This document shows positions 1 through 6,330 of a stretch of 10,090 nucleotides of DNA, piece by piece. Position numbers and translations under genes: made by a program. A model generated the notes under the pieces. It was not told where the DNA came from, searched no databases, and saw nothing but the letters and a program-made list of their open reading frames with translations. This DNA is from JAFIHK01 sp041441455 (GTDB lineage: Bacteria > Bacteroidota > Bacteroidia > Bacteroidales > UBA932). Location of the stretch: positions 1 to 10,090 of the forward strand of contig JASDTB010000086.1 of NCBI GenBank assembly GCA_041441455.1, read 5' to 3'. Position 1 is the stretch's first letter. Each line of letters opens with the position of its first letter.

Positions 1-92
1 GTTGGCCTTAAGTCAATTCTGTCGCAAATCTCTTTAATTGAGTTGATTATTGTAGTATTCAAAACAAAACTATTCGAATATAAATATTGGCT

Positions 93-121
93 CAAATATA
101 AATAAAAAACCGACGGTCGGT
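93..121 (-). promoter_or_regulatory. Leftward promoter box with operator-like palindrome
   Basis: On the minus strand TATATTTG (100 to 93) matches the Bacteroides -7 consensus TAnnTTTG exactly. Just upstream of it on that strand lies ACCGACGGTCGGT (109-121), two 6-nt arms around a single G, GC-rich within very AT-rich DNA. This is the size and form of a dimeric repressor site, and it falls where the -33 to -7 spacer of a leftward promoter would be. No good -33 TTTG is visible. I infer that a regulated gene lies off the left edge of the window; a TetR-type regulator would fit but is not shown. Confidence 0.4.
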
Positions 122-180
122 AGGTAAAAAAATATTTTTTTTGTTATAAATATTATTTATCAACAGTCATAAAAAATATT

Positions 181-211
181 TTTGTTTGTTTCGATAATTT
201 GTTATATTTTG
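181..211 (+). promoter_or_regulatory. Candidate promoter of the lipoprotein gene
   Basis: TTTG at 181-184 (repeated at 185-188) and TATATTTTG at 203-211 resemble the Bacteroides -33 and -7 elements, with an 18-nt spacer. The -7 box has one extra base relative to TAnnTTTG. Transcription would start near 218, leaving a leader of about 80 nt before the ATG at 297. Two AT palindromes (about 126-142 and 171-183) lie immediately upstream and may be curved DNA. Confidence 0.4.
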
Positions 212-296
212 CGCTCAGAAATGTATATTCAGCAATTTTAAAATGGAGTTTGAACCCATATAAGAATTGCTTGTTATTACCTACAAAATATTTTTT

Positions 297-2453
297 ATGA
301 AAAATACAATCAAACTTTTTGGTATTGGTCTGTTTTTAGCGATGGCAGTATCTTGCGCTAAGAACGAACCATCTAATCCCGACAATCCCCAACCCCTACC
401 TAACGATAAGGGTTTCGTAAAGTATCCTTCTGACCGTGTTTCCAATGCAGGCAGTCTGGAAGAGCTTAACAGATCCACTCAAGATCCCGACCTAATCCTT
501 GGCAACTACGTTGAACAAGCTGCAACAAAAGGTCTAGACTCGAGGTTAGATTACAACATCAATAGTGCTTACACATTCCGCTTCATCGCGCATGTTAAGA
601 ATATTGAATTAAATGGCTATCAGCTTCAAGCAACGCATGTTAAGATTATCGACAACGGCACATCTCGTCCGCGCTATGCGATTGTTACCTACAACACACG
701 TCTCTCTCCATACAGAGGAGCTATTGAGCTCTTGGAGCTATCTAATTTAGATGNNNNNNNNNNAGATGCTGCAGCGGAGTGTGATCTATCTACTCCTATC
801 GCAACTTCGGTCTGGCTTAGAAAATTGGAATATGAAGACATTAATAATGTTGATTACAGAGACGGATACATTTATATCGTAGGAGCTGGAAATTTAAGTG
901 ACTGGTATACAGGTTCAGATTATAAATATTCCTCTTCGACTCCAGCATTTTTAGCAGTGATTAAGACTGGTACAAATATCGCAGACCCTGCAACAATAAG
1001 TGTGGAAAAAGTGATTAAGCTTCCATCTTTTGCAGGAACCAACGTTAAAACAACAGCATCTAGCATAATTGCTGCAAGCGGCGACAGAAATGGAGCTTTG
1101 GTAATTCTAAACAGGCTCACATATGAAGAGATTCGCAGAATCAGTATAAATGATATAAGATCTCTTGAATTAAATACTAAAGGTCTATATGTTCTAAACG
1201 GGACTATGTCTGATGAACAACAGGCATCTGTGAGATTTATTAATCCGACAACAGGAAATGTTATAAATACTCTAAATCTTCAAGCTCAGCAACAAAGAGA
1301 GGCTAAGAGCGAACTTAGTGTTACAGAAAAGCATATGATGGTTGCACTAAACGAAGGCGGTACTCAAATCTTCAAATTGACTGCTGACGGAAACTTCCCA
1401 GCTACTCCAATCCAGACAGTTCCTCGTCCTGCTATTCCTTCTGGTGCATCTAATCCTCAGGATTACGTAACTAACGGAGTAAGCAATGCCGAAGTTGGCA
1501 ACAACTCGTTCATCACAATGGCAAACGGTGCTGGTGGGGTGACAGTTGGCATCCTTGGGGGCTCTGCTTTCAGAGACATTGGAACTCTTCAACCAGATAA
1601 ACAGAACACCCCTAAACAGTCGATCAACTTTGTAGTAATGAAGGGAAATGTGATGTTTGTTGCGTCTGGCTTAGGTGGACTTAAGATTTTAGTTGTTGGT
1701 GAGGATAATGGAGTTCCTGTTCCAATTGGAAATGTTCTTTTCTGTAATTCTTTGAATACTACTCTTCCTAGCTTCTTGCCAGAGGGGGTAAATGCATTCA
1801 CAAAATTCCCTCAGTCTCAACTTTTTGAAGCTCCAATTACTGCAATGAATGTGAATGTTGCAACACAGACAAATCTATATGTGACCTTTTTCGATGAAGG
1901 TGCTTCGTTGCTGAATACCCTTGTCTATTACACATATACAGGCTCTGCCCCAGTTAAGGCAGACGTTATGAGTCAAATTGTTAATCCAGATGGCGAGATA
2001 AATCTAAATAGAGTGATTTATAAGAATATATCTAAGATGAATGCAGGTGGCGGTTTGGTTAGAGGCCATCTAACTCAGATTGGAAAGACTCCTTTCCCGG
2101 CTGGCACTAAAATTGGCTTTGCTCTTGTAGTTGACGCATGGCGTGGAGGAAAGGTAAGAAACACAGGCAACTTCCGTTTCACTCATCCTGCCCTCAATAA
2201 CTACAACATTGCTAATGCAAACAACAACCCACTAACTGGACAAGCATTCATTAATGGTGGCTGGTTGGCGCACGTAATGTATAAAGATGCTGGTTGCAAC
2301 AACTTTGTAGTAGCATTTGAGGACATCGCTCTACCATTTGGCGACAAAGACTTCAACGATATCGTCTTTGTAGTCTCCGACAGACAACCTGCAGACGGAA
2401 GTATGCTACAAGCCTCAACTTCTTTCGATACTAGCAATTTAAAAACGCTATAA
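297..2453 (+). CDS. Lipoprotein with propeller-like repeats and C-terminal DUF4114 domain
   Basis: Start chosen at ATG 297 rather than the in-frame TTG at 267, because it gives a clean type II signal peptide: MKNTIK, a hydrophobic stretch, then AVSC with the lipidated cysteine at residue 20. The product is about 718 residues. The middle is rich in beta-strand and Gly motifs; around residues 445-470 the pattern VVMKGNVMFVASGLGG followed by LKILVV resembles LVIVD-type beta-propeller repeats. The C-terminus holds FEDIALPFGDKDFND (about 675-690), the acidic hallmark of DUF4114, a probable calcium-binding beta domain found in secreted and surface proteins. After Cys20 comes AKNEP, with only one acidic residue, so the surface-export signal is weak and periplasmic facing is possible. 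A run of ten Ns (754-763) interrupts the gene, leaving residues 153-156 or so unknown. The gene appears to be a single transcription unit, with its own promoter and a terminator downstream. Its ligand is unknown; adhesion or a structural surface role is an inference. Confidence 0.85.
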   Translation: MKNTIKLFGIGLFLAMAVSCAKNEPSNPDNPQPLPNDKGFVKYPSDRVSNAGSLEELNRSTQDPDLILGNYVEQAATKGLDSRLDYNINSAYTFRFIAHVKNIELNGYQLQATHVKIIDNGTSRPRYAIVTYNTRLSPYRGAIELLELSNLDXXXXDAAAECDLSTPIATSVWLRKLEYEDINNVDYRDGYIYIVGAGNLSDWYTGSDYKYSSSTPAFLAVIKTGTNIADPATISVEKVIKLPSFAGTNVKTTASSIIAASGDRNGALVILNRLTYEEIRRISINDIRSLELNTKGLYVLNGTMSDEQQASVRFINPTTGNVINTLNLQAQQQREAKSELSVTEKHMMVALNEGGTQIFKLTADGNFPATPIQTVPRPAIPSGASNPQDYVTNGVSNAEVGNNSFITMANGAGGVTVGILGGSAFRDIGTLQPDKQNTPKQSINFVVMKGNVMFVASGLGGLKILVVGEDNGVPVPIGNVLFCNSLNTTLPSFLPEGVNAFTKFPQSQLFEAPITAMNVNVATQTNLYVTFFDEGASLLNTLVYYTYTGSAPVKADVMSQIVNPDGEINLNRVIYKNISKMNAGGGLVRGHLTQIGKTPFPAGTKIGFALVVDAWRGGKVRNTGNFRFTHPALNNYNIANANNNPLTGQAFINGGWLAHVMYKDAGCNNFVVAFEDIALPFGDKDFNDIVFVVSDRQPADGSMLQASTSFDTSNLKTL
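754..763. other. Assembly gap of ten Ns within the lipoprotein gene
   Basis: Ten consecutive Ns, a typical placeholder length. The five bases before the gap (749-753) and the five after it (764-768) are both AGATG, exactly 15 nt apart. Merging them would keep the reading frame and read Leu-Asp-Ala-Ala across the join, so the gap may be an unmerged contig overlap rather than missing sequence. Confidence 0.95.
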
Positions 2454-2556
2454 GGCAGTCTTAAAGTAACTTGATAATGTGCAGCCAATTGATTATTATG
2501 CATGCATGACGCATTATTAAATACTTATAAAAAAGTGTATACAGGTAAGTAAAGAT

Positions 2557-2588
2557 AAAAAACCGATTCAATTAAGAGTCGGTTTTTT
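2557..2588 (+). terminator. Intrinsic terminator after the lipoprotein gene
   Basis: The left arm AAAAAACCGATTC pairs with the right arm GAGTCGGTTTTTT (one T-G wobble) around a 6-nt AATTAA loop, ending in a run of Ts. It sits about 100 nt past the stop codon and separates the lipoprotein from the sigma-factor operon. The A-run on the 5' side means it could also work from the other strand. Confidence 0.85.
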
Positions 2589-2651
2589 TATGAATTTCTA
2601 CTAAGTAATAGGTTCTGCCCGCAAAGTCTCTCTTTGTACTTCAGAAAAATA

Positions 2652-2684
2652 TTTGAAAAAAAATTCACAAAATTGTTACATTTA
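2652..2684 (+). promoter_or_regulatory. Candidate promoter of the sigma-factor operon
   Basis: TTTG at 2652-2655 and TACATTTA at 2677-2684 resemble the Bacteroides -33 and -7 boxes (seven of eight positions of TAnnTTTG), with a 21-nt spacer. This leaves a leader of about 55 nt to the TTG start at 2746. A separate ECF-type autoregulated promoter could overlap here but cannot be recognised by eye. Confidence 0.35.
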
Positions 2685-2745
2685 AATTATGAGTCCGTCT
2701 TAATAGTAGAAGCAATTTTTAGATTAGTTAAAACAAAACGTCAAA

Positions 2746-3276
2746 TTGGATAAAGAGTATTTTATCGAGAATGTTGTCTGCCACCGAGCTAAGCTTTTGG
2801 CATATGCGACTAAGATGATGAAGAATTCCTATGATGCGGAAGATGTTCTGCAAGAGGTCTTTATCAAGCTATGGATGCTACGTGAGAACCTTGTAAAATA
2901 CAATAGTGTGTATGCGTTTTCGTTACAGGTGACAAAAAATTTGTGTATAGACAAATTGAGGGTAGGGAAGCCTCGAAATAAGAGAGATGAAGAGGGACAG
3001 ACGATAAGAAAACCATATTTTGTCAATGGAACTGTTGAAATCATAGATGAAGCATCAACACCGATTGAGAGCCTAACAAACAAAGACAATTTGAAAATGG
3101 TGTCAAAGATAATGGAGGATTTGCCCGAAGTGCAGAAGCTGATTTTAAAAATGAGACATGTAGATGAGTTGGAGATAAGTGAGATAGCCGAAATATTAGG
3201 ATGCACGAATGAGTATGTGAGAGTTAATATTTCTAGAGGACGTAAAAGAGTGAGAGAGGCATATTTTTCAGTATAA
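2746..3276 (+). CDS. ECF-type RNA polymerase sigma factor (sigma-70 family)
   Basis: A 176-residue protein with the two-domain ECF layout. Region 2 (about residues 10-75) includes YDAEDVLQEVFIKLW, the core-binding motif; region 4 (about 115-170) includes LPEVQKLILKMRHVDELEIS followed by EIAEILGC and VRVNISRGRKRVRE, the -35-recognition helix-turn-helix. It would direct RNA polymerase to a small regulon in the cytoplasm. The start is a TTG: the upstream in-frame stop is at 2725 and there is no ATG or GTG between, and MDKEYF is a normal beginning for this family. There is no Shine-Dalgarno site, as usual in Bacteroidota. The next gene, 63 nt downstream, looks like its membrane-anchored anti-sigma partner, followed by a secreted protein, an order common for Bacteroidales ECF operons. 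The family assignment is firm; the signal and targets are unknown. Confidence 0.93.
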   Translation: MDKEYFIENVVCHRAKLLAYATKMMKNSYDAEDVLQEVFIKLWMLRENLVKYNSVYAFSLQVTKNLCIDKLRVGKPRNKRDEEGQTIRKPYFVNGTVEIIDEASTPIESLTNKDNLKMVSKIMEDLPEVQKLILKMRHVDELEISEIAEILGCTNEYVRVNISRGRKRVREAYFSV

Positions 3277-3339
3277 AAGAAGAAGTATAAAGCAGAAATA
3301 TATAACAGAATAATAGAGCAGATTAATAATTAATTAGTT

Positions 3340-3891
3340 ATGAATAGTAGAATTGATATATAAAATATAAAAACTCTGATTGAAAAGTATCATGAGTGTG
3401 AGACTACTGTTGCTGAGGAGAAATTTCTGGCTGAGTATTTCAATTCTTCAGATGTTGCCGATGAGTTAAAGCAATATAAACAATATTTCTGTGAGACATT
3501 TGAAGTATTGGACGATCCAGAGTTTTGTAATATAAAGTCTGAAAATAAACAAGAAAATAAACAAGAAAATAAGCAAGAATTAAGATCAAGAATAGGAGAG
3601 GGAAGGGTTTATTTTGTGAAACATTGGAAGAAGTTCGCATCAATTGCAGCAGTGACTGTTCTTTTGCTCGCCGTGTCGTCTCCGATTAAAGAGAAAATAG
3701 AGTTACAGAGACAGTTCAAAGGGAGCTATATTAAAGTGAATGGAAAGAAAATCTACGACTACAAGAAAATAAGGGAGGCCTACCTTAATAATGAAAAGCT
3801 TGTAGCACAGATACATAATGAAGCAAATGAAATATTAAATGAAATAAAAGAAAACAAAAAAGAGTATGAAGAAATTATTAGTTATAGGTAG
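3340..3891 (+). pseudogene. Anti-sigma-like single-pass membrane protein, interrupted by an in-frame stop
   Basis: Reading from ATG 3340 gives MNSRIDI, then TAA (3361-3363), then the same frame stays open to the TAG at 3889. The first part after the stop, LIEKYHECETTVAEEKFLAE, matches the N-terminus I expect for Bacteroidales anti-sigma-like proteins (KYxxGETTxxEExxLxxYF), so the stop truncates a genuine gene of about 183 codons. Then come three ENKQ repeats, one membrane helix (FASIAAVTVLLLAVSS) and an outer segment with GSYIKVNGKKIYDYKKIREA, like the GSYVxVNGKRIDD motif I associate with this position in ECF operons. The family Gly before ETT is Cys here. No ATG restarts the frame; TTG at 3508 could give a 127-residue product lacking the presumed sigma-binding N-terminus. 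The 3' end overlaps the next gene by 26 nt. Either a recent nonsense mutation (AAA to TAA is one change) or a sequencing error. Confidence 0.7.
3541..3576 (+). repeat. Three tandem 12-bp units encoding ENKQ
   Basis: GAAAATAAACAA at 3541 and 3553, then GAAAATAAGCAA at 3565. Each unit is four codons (Glu-Asn-Lys-Gln), so changes in copy number keep the frame. The repeat lengthens the cytoplasmic linker between the N-terminal segment and the membrane helix of the anti-sigma-like protein. Confidence 0.9.
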
Positions 3892-4459
3892 CATGCTGAT
3901 ATTTGGGCTGCTGTCTAACCAAGCAAACGCTCAGGAAAAGTTGCTTAACTGGTTGAAAAAGTGCGAAAACAATAGCGCAATCGACATGACCGTAATCAGC
4001 ACTAATAATCCATCTAATAAAGGAAGTGACACAAAGATGATTACTTTCTCAATAAAGACATCTGATCCTTTATGGGTTGAGTTCACAAAAATCATGGAAG
4101 TAGAGAAAGAAAAAGCTAGTAGCAATACAGAAAAAAGAGAGGGCGGAATTGTTAAATCGCAAATCTGTGTCTTCAATCAAAATAACTATTCCCACACATT
4201 TATCATTAAGTACTCTAAAGAAACACCAGGGACAGTGAAGATTATGTATGCCGGAGGAAAATCAGGACACATGGGAATGGGTATGATAGGAATGGTCGGC
4301 CCAATGGGATTCACCTCTTTTGATATGCCGAATGTAGATGTTAAAGTAGATCTCAAAAGCCTTGATTATTTGAAATCTGACGATTTTAAAAACTCAATTA
4401 AAGAGGCAACAAAAAACTCAAAAGGAAAAGTTTACAGAGACACCGTTATCGTACGATAA
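3866..4459 (+). CDS. Secreted protein of unknown function, third gene of the sigma operon
   Basis: A 197-residue product. It starts MKKLLVIGSMLIFGLLSNQA followed by NAQE, a clear signal peptide with likely cleavage after Ala22, so it is periplasmic or exported. The mature part is lysine-rich and mixed alpha/beta. About residues 127-147 form a glycine- and methionine-rich stretch (GHMGMGMIGMVGPMG) that could be a flexible or metal-contacting loop, which is speculation. The gene starts inside the end of the anti-sigma-like gene (26-nt overlap, different frame), which implies translational coupling; the premature stop upstream may therefore reduce its expression. The position after a sigma/anti-sigma pair is that of the small exported proteins (DUF4252 or DUF5024 types) found in Bacteroidales, and a loose DUF5024-like resemblance is the most I can claim. 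It may sense or respond to the envelope signal that frees the sigma factor. Confidence 0.8.
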   Translation: MKKLLVIGSMLIFGLLSNQANAQEKLLNWLKKCENNSAIDMTVISTNNPSNKGSDTKMITFSIKTSDPLWVEFTKIMEVEKEKASSNTEKREGGIVKSQICVFNQNNYSHTFIIKYSKETPGTVKIMYAGGKSGHMGMGMIGMVGPMGFTSFDMPNVDVKVDLKSLDYLKSDDFKNSIKEATKNSKGKVYRDTVIVR

Positions 4460-4460
4460 C
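4445..4460. other. Perfect 16-bp palindrome over the stop codon
   Basis: GTTATCGTACGATAAC is identical to its reverse complement and includes the TAA stop (4457-4459) of the preceding gene. It encodes the last residues of that protein. It could be a protein-binding site or simply chance; it has no loop, so it is not a terminator hairpin. Confidence 0.5.
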
Positions 4461-4488
4461 AAAGACCAATTAAGCACTTACAAATAAT

Positions 4489-4526
4489 AAAATCTGACAC
4501 CCACAAAGTGTCAGATTTTTATTTTT
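4489..4526. terminator. Strong bidirectional terminator between convergent genes
   Basis: A 12-bp perfect stem, AAAATCTGACAC (4489-4500) with GTGTCAGATTTT (4508-4519), around a 7-nt loop, followed by a T-rich tract on the plus strand and preceded by As that give a U-tract on the minus strand. It lies between the stop codons of the rightward sigma operon (4459) and the leftward acetyltransferase gene (4543) and can serve both. Confidence 0.93.
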
Positions 4527-4542
4527 TCTTATTATCAGTAAT

Positions 4543-5343
4543 TCAGATTGTTAGTCCGTAGACATATTTGTATATATGTGATTTAATAATGCTAAAAGTT
4601 GCATTGTTGGGGGGAGTTCCGAAAGACATCAAATGCATTGGAATAAATTCGTTACCTGAGTGATAGGGTGGTTGATGATAATCAAAATTGAGTAAAGAGA
4701 ACCCTAATCTCTCATAAAAACGAATTCTCCGAGCAGATAATTCGTCTGACGAAGGATTTATAGGCCTTTCAACTTCAAGAACCACCAATTTTAGTTCTGG
4801 ATATTCTTCTCTGGATTTAGATTTTATGTTTGGGCAATAAGTAGTTAGAAAGTAATTCAAAACACTTGACCCAAGTTGGCCATTTCTATATGAGGGATCA
4901 ATAGCAAAGTGCTCAATATATGTTACTGAGCTTAAATTATTTTTTAGATCTTTCGAGATATTGTCTCTGTTTTTATTACCCGAGTCAAGACTTATCCTCC
5001 AAAAATTGATAAATCCAACAGGAACATCTTCTAAATAAACTAAATTACTCGAAAACTCACAGGCACTATCTGATACTTTTTCAGGCTTTTCAGCTAATGT
5101 TTTTCTCAAATTGCTACCCAATTTGCCACCAAAATCAGTACTCAAATTGCTTCTCAAATTGCTACCCAATTCGCTACTAAAGCCGCTATTCAATTTACTC
5201 CCAAAATCAACAAGTTTTCGCAACTCATTCAAATCTCGGTATTCATAAACAGGAAATGTCTCACTTAAAAGACTTTCCATGTATGTGTATTCTGAGCTTT
5301 CCGAAGAGACGATTCGTTTAATTGAGAGATCTAGATTAGTCAT
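4543..5343 (-). CDS. GNAT-family N-acetyltransferase with an internal repeat insert
   Basis: A 266-residue protein that would transfer an acetyl group from acetyl-CoA to an amine; the substrate is unknown. The GNAT core is clear: beta strands around LVYLEDVPVGFINFW (101-115), motif A YIEHFAIDPSYRNGQLGSSV (142-161) with the acetyl-CoA phosphate-binding RNGQLG at 153-158, and the C-terminal RRIRFYERLGF (205-215), followed by QPPYHSG and PMHLMSFG, typical of a Bacteroidota subgroup. Between the N-terminal helices and the next strand lies a Ser/Asn/Leu/Gly-rich insert (about 48-90) made of two 16-residue repeats, LNSGFSSELGSNLRSN and LSTDFGGKLGSNLRKT. A second Asn/Lys-rich loop (121-139) is also longer than usual. 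Without these the length would be near the normal 190-200 residues. The start overlaps the stop of the cupin gene as ATGA, so the two are one operon and probably translationally coupled. Confidence 0.87.
   Translation of the reverse strand: MTNLDLSIKRIVSSESSEYTYMESLLSETFPVYEYRDLNELRKLVDFGSKLNSGFSSELGSNLRSNLSTDFGGKLGSNLRKTLAEKPEKVSDSACEFSSNLVYLEDVPVGFINFWRISLDSGNKNRDNISKDLKNNLSSVTYIEHFAIDPSYRNGQLGSSVLNYFLTTYCPNIKSKSREEYPELKLVVLEVERPINPSSDELSARRIRFYERLGFSLLNFDYHQPPYHSGNEFIPMHLMSFGTPPNNATFSIIKSHIYKYVYGLTI
5103..5198. repeat. Tandem 48-bp duplication inside the acetyltransferase gene
   Basis: A 21-bp segment at 5103-5123 recurs without change at 5151-5171, 48 bp apart, and the following bases remain alignable (5124-5150 with 5172-5198) with substitutions. 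The period equals 16 codons, so the frame is preserved. The mixture of perfect and diverged parts points to an older duplication with a recently homogenised segment, or to slippage. Confidence 0.85.
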
Positions 5344-5690
5344 GACAGTTTTAAGAAGTCTCCATCAATAATAAGTAATTTTACTCCATCAGTAGTGCGA
5401 GAGCGATGCGAGCTAAGGTCGTCAGAGACAACATATGTCATTCCTTTCTTCAAAACAGACTCCTCTCCATTTTCTAGCTCACTAACAAATTCTCCCTCTA
5501 AACAATGGACGATGTGTCCCTTTTTGCACCAGTGGTCGGCTAAGTAGCCAGGTGAGTACTCAACAATTCTCATACGTAATCCCGGATGCTGAACTGTCTG
5601 CCAAAAGGCAACTCCAGTAATCCCATCATGCTGAGTCTTTTCAATTTCATCCCAATTAATTACTTGGAATTCTATATTGCTGTTATTCAT
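5340..5690 (-). CDS. DHCW-motif cupin-fold protein
   Basis: A 116-residue single-domain cupin, a small beta-barrel acting in the cytoplasm. The sequence YSPGYLADHWCKKGHIVHCL (residues about 45-64) carries the Asp-His-Trp-Cys and Lys-Gly-His elements of the DHCW cupin family, and GEFVSELENGEESVLKKGMT (66-85) forms the second half of the first cupin motif. The late segment YVVSDDLSSHRSRTTDGVKL has the second-motif histidine. The histidines could bind a metal, but no substrate or reaction is established for the family as far as I know. It is the first gene of a leftward operon, overlapping the acetyltransferase by 4 nt. No convincing promoter box was found in the 163-bp divergent spacer, which is AT-rich with imperfect repeats of TCTAAATAATT at about 5756-5808. 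Confidence 0.87.
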   Translation of the reverse strand: MNNSNIEFQVINWDEIEKTQHDGITGVAFWQTVQHPGLRMRIVEYSPGYLADHWCKKGHIVHCLEGEFVSELENGEESVLKKGMTYVVSDDLSSHRSRTTDGVKLLIIDGDFLKLS

Positions 5691-5853
5691 ATTTTATTGT
5701 ATTTTAATGCTTACCGGAGCTATAATAGTTTATAACCTCCTCTAAGTCTTTCCATCCTAAATAATTCTCATTTCTAAATAATTATCTAGAATTACTTCTA
5801 AATATTTTATAAAAGTACTAATTTCATACGAAATAAATTATGAATATTGTTTT

Positions 5854-6220
5854 ATGGCGTTAGTTAAGTTATTTCCGGTCGAAGATTCACATTTGCCGCT
5901 ACTTGACAATTGGTTAAGAAAAGAGCATGTAATAAAGTGGTATAATGATGCAGATGAATGGCTTAATGAGATTAGGGCTAGAAATGCTGAATTTTCATTT
6001 TTGCACCATTATATTGTATATGTGGAAGATAAACCGATTGGTTTTGGGCAATGGTATGACTGGTCGTACTATCGTTGGAGAGTTGGTGGGATTGATTAGG
6101 AATCAAAACTCAGAGGCAAAAATTGTTGTTCAGCCAGACTTAGAGAATGTCTCTTCGGCCAATGTGCTTATTGCAAATGAATTTACATATGATGCTAATT
6201 GTCGGTACTTTATTTTGTGA
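5854..6220 (+). pseudogene. Broken GNAT acetyltransferase, AAC(6')-like
   Basis: Two pieces of one gene remain. The N-terminal part (5854 to about 6069) reads through HVIKWYNDADEW, FSFLHHYIVYVEDKPIGFGQ and WYDW, typical of the AAC(6')-like GNAT group that acetylates aminoglycosides or other amines, then runs into a stop at 6099. The C-terminal part (about 6070-6220) is in another frame and reads GLIRNQNSEAKIVVQPDLEN followed by VLIANEFTYDANCRYFIL, the usual end of such enzymes. The expected length is about 165-175 residues. Roughly 40 residues are missing in between, including the QxxGxG/A acetyl-CoA-binding motif, and the frame is shifted, so no active enzyme can be made. The N-terminal 81-codon ORF could still be translated. 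It is divergent from the cupin operon, and I saw no promoter match. Resistance activity of the ancestor is only a possibility. Confidence 0.85.
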
Positions 6221-6249
6221 TTGATATAGCCTCTTTGGCTAATAAATAG

Positions 6250-6296
6250 CTATCTAAAAATGCAGAATATTAGATATTGGGCATATTTTTAGATAG
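6250..6296 (+). terminator. Hairpin downstream of the acetyltransferase pseudogene
   Basis: CTATCTAAAAATGC (6250-6263) pairs with the segment 6281-6296 (GCATATTTTTAGATAG) with a 2-nt bulge, and the inner bases AATAT-TAG-ATATT extend the stem. It lies 30 nt past the pseudogene stop and has Ts within its 3' arm but no free U-tract after it. It may be the old terminator or another folded element. Confidence 0.45.
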
Positions 6297-6330
6297 ACAG
6301 TAACGCATTTTCAATAGTTCTTTGTATTAT

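Noticed and set aside
2829..3206. A 125-codon minus-strand ORF opposite the sigma factor
   Set aside because: It is the antisense shadow of a clear ECF sigma gene and shows no family features of its own.
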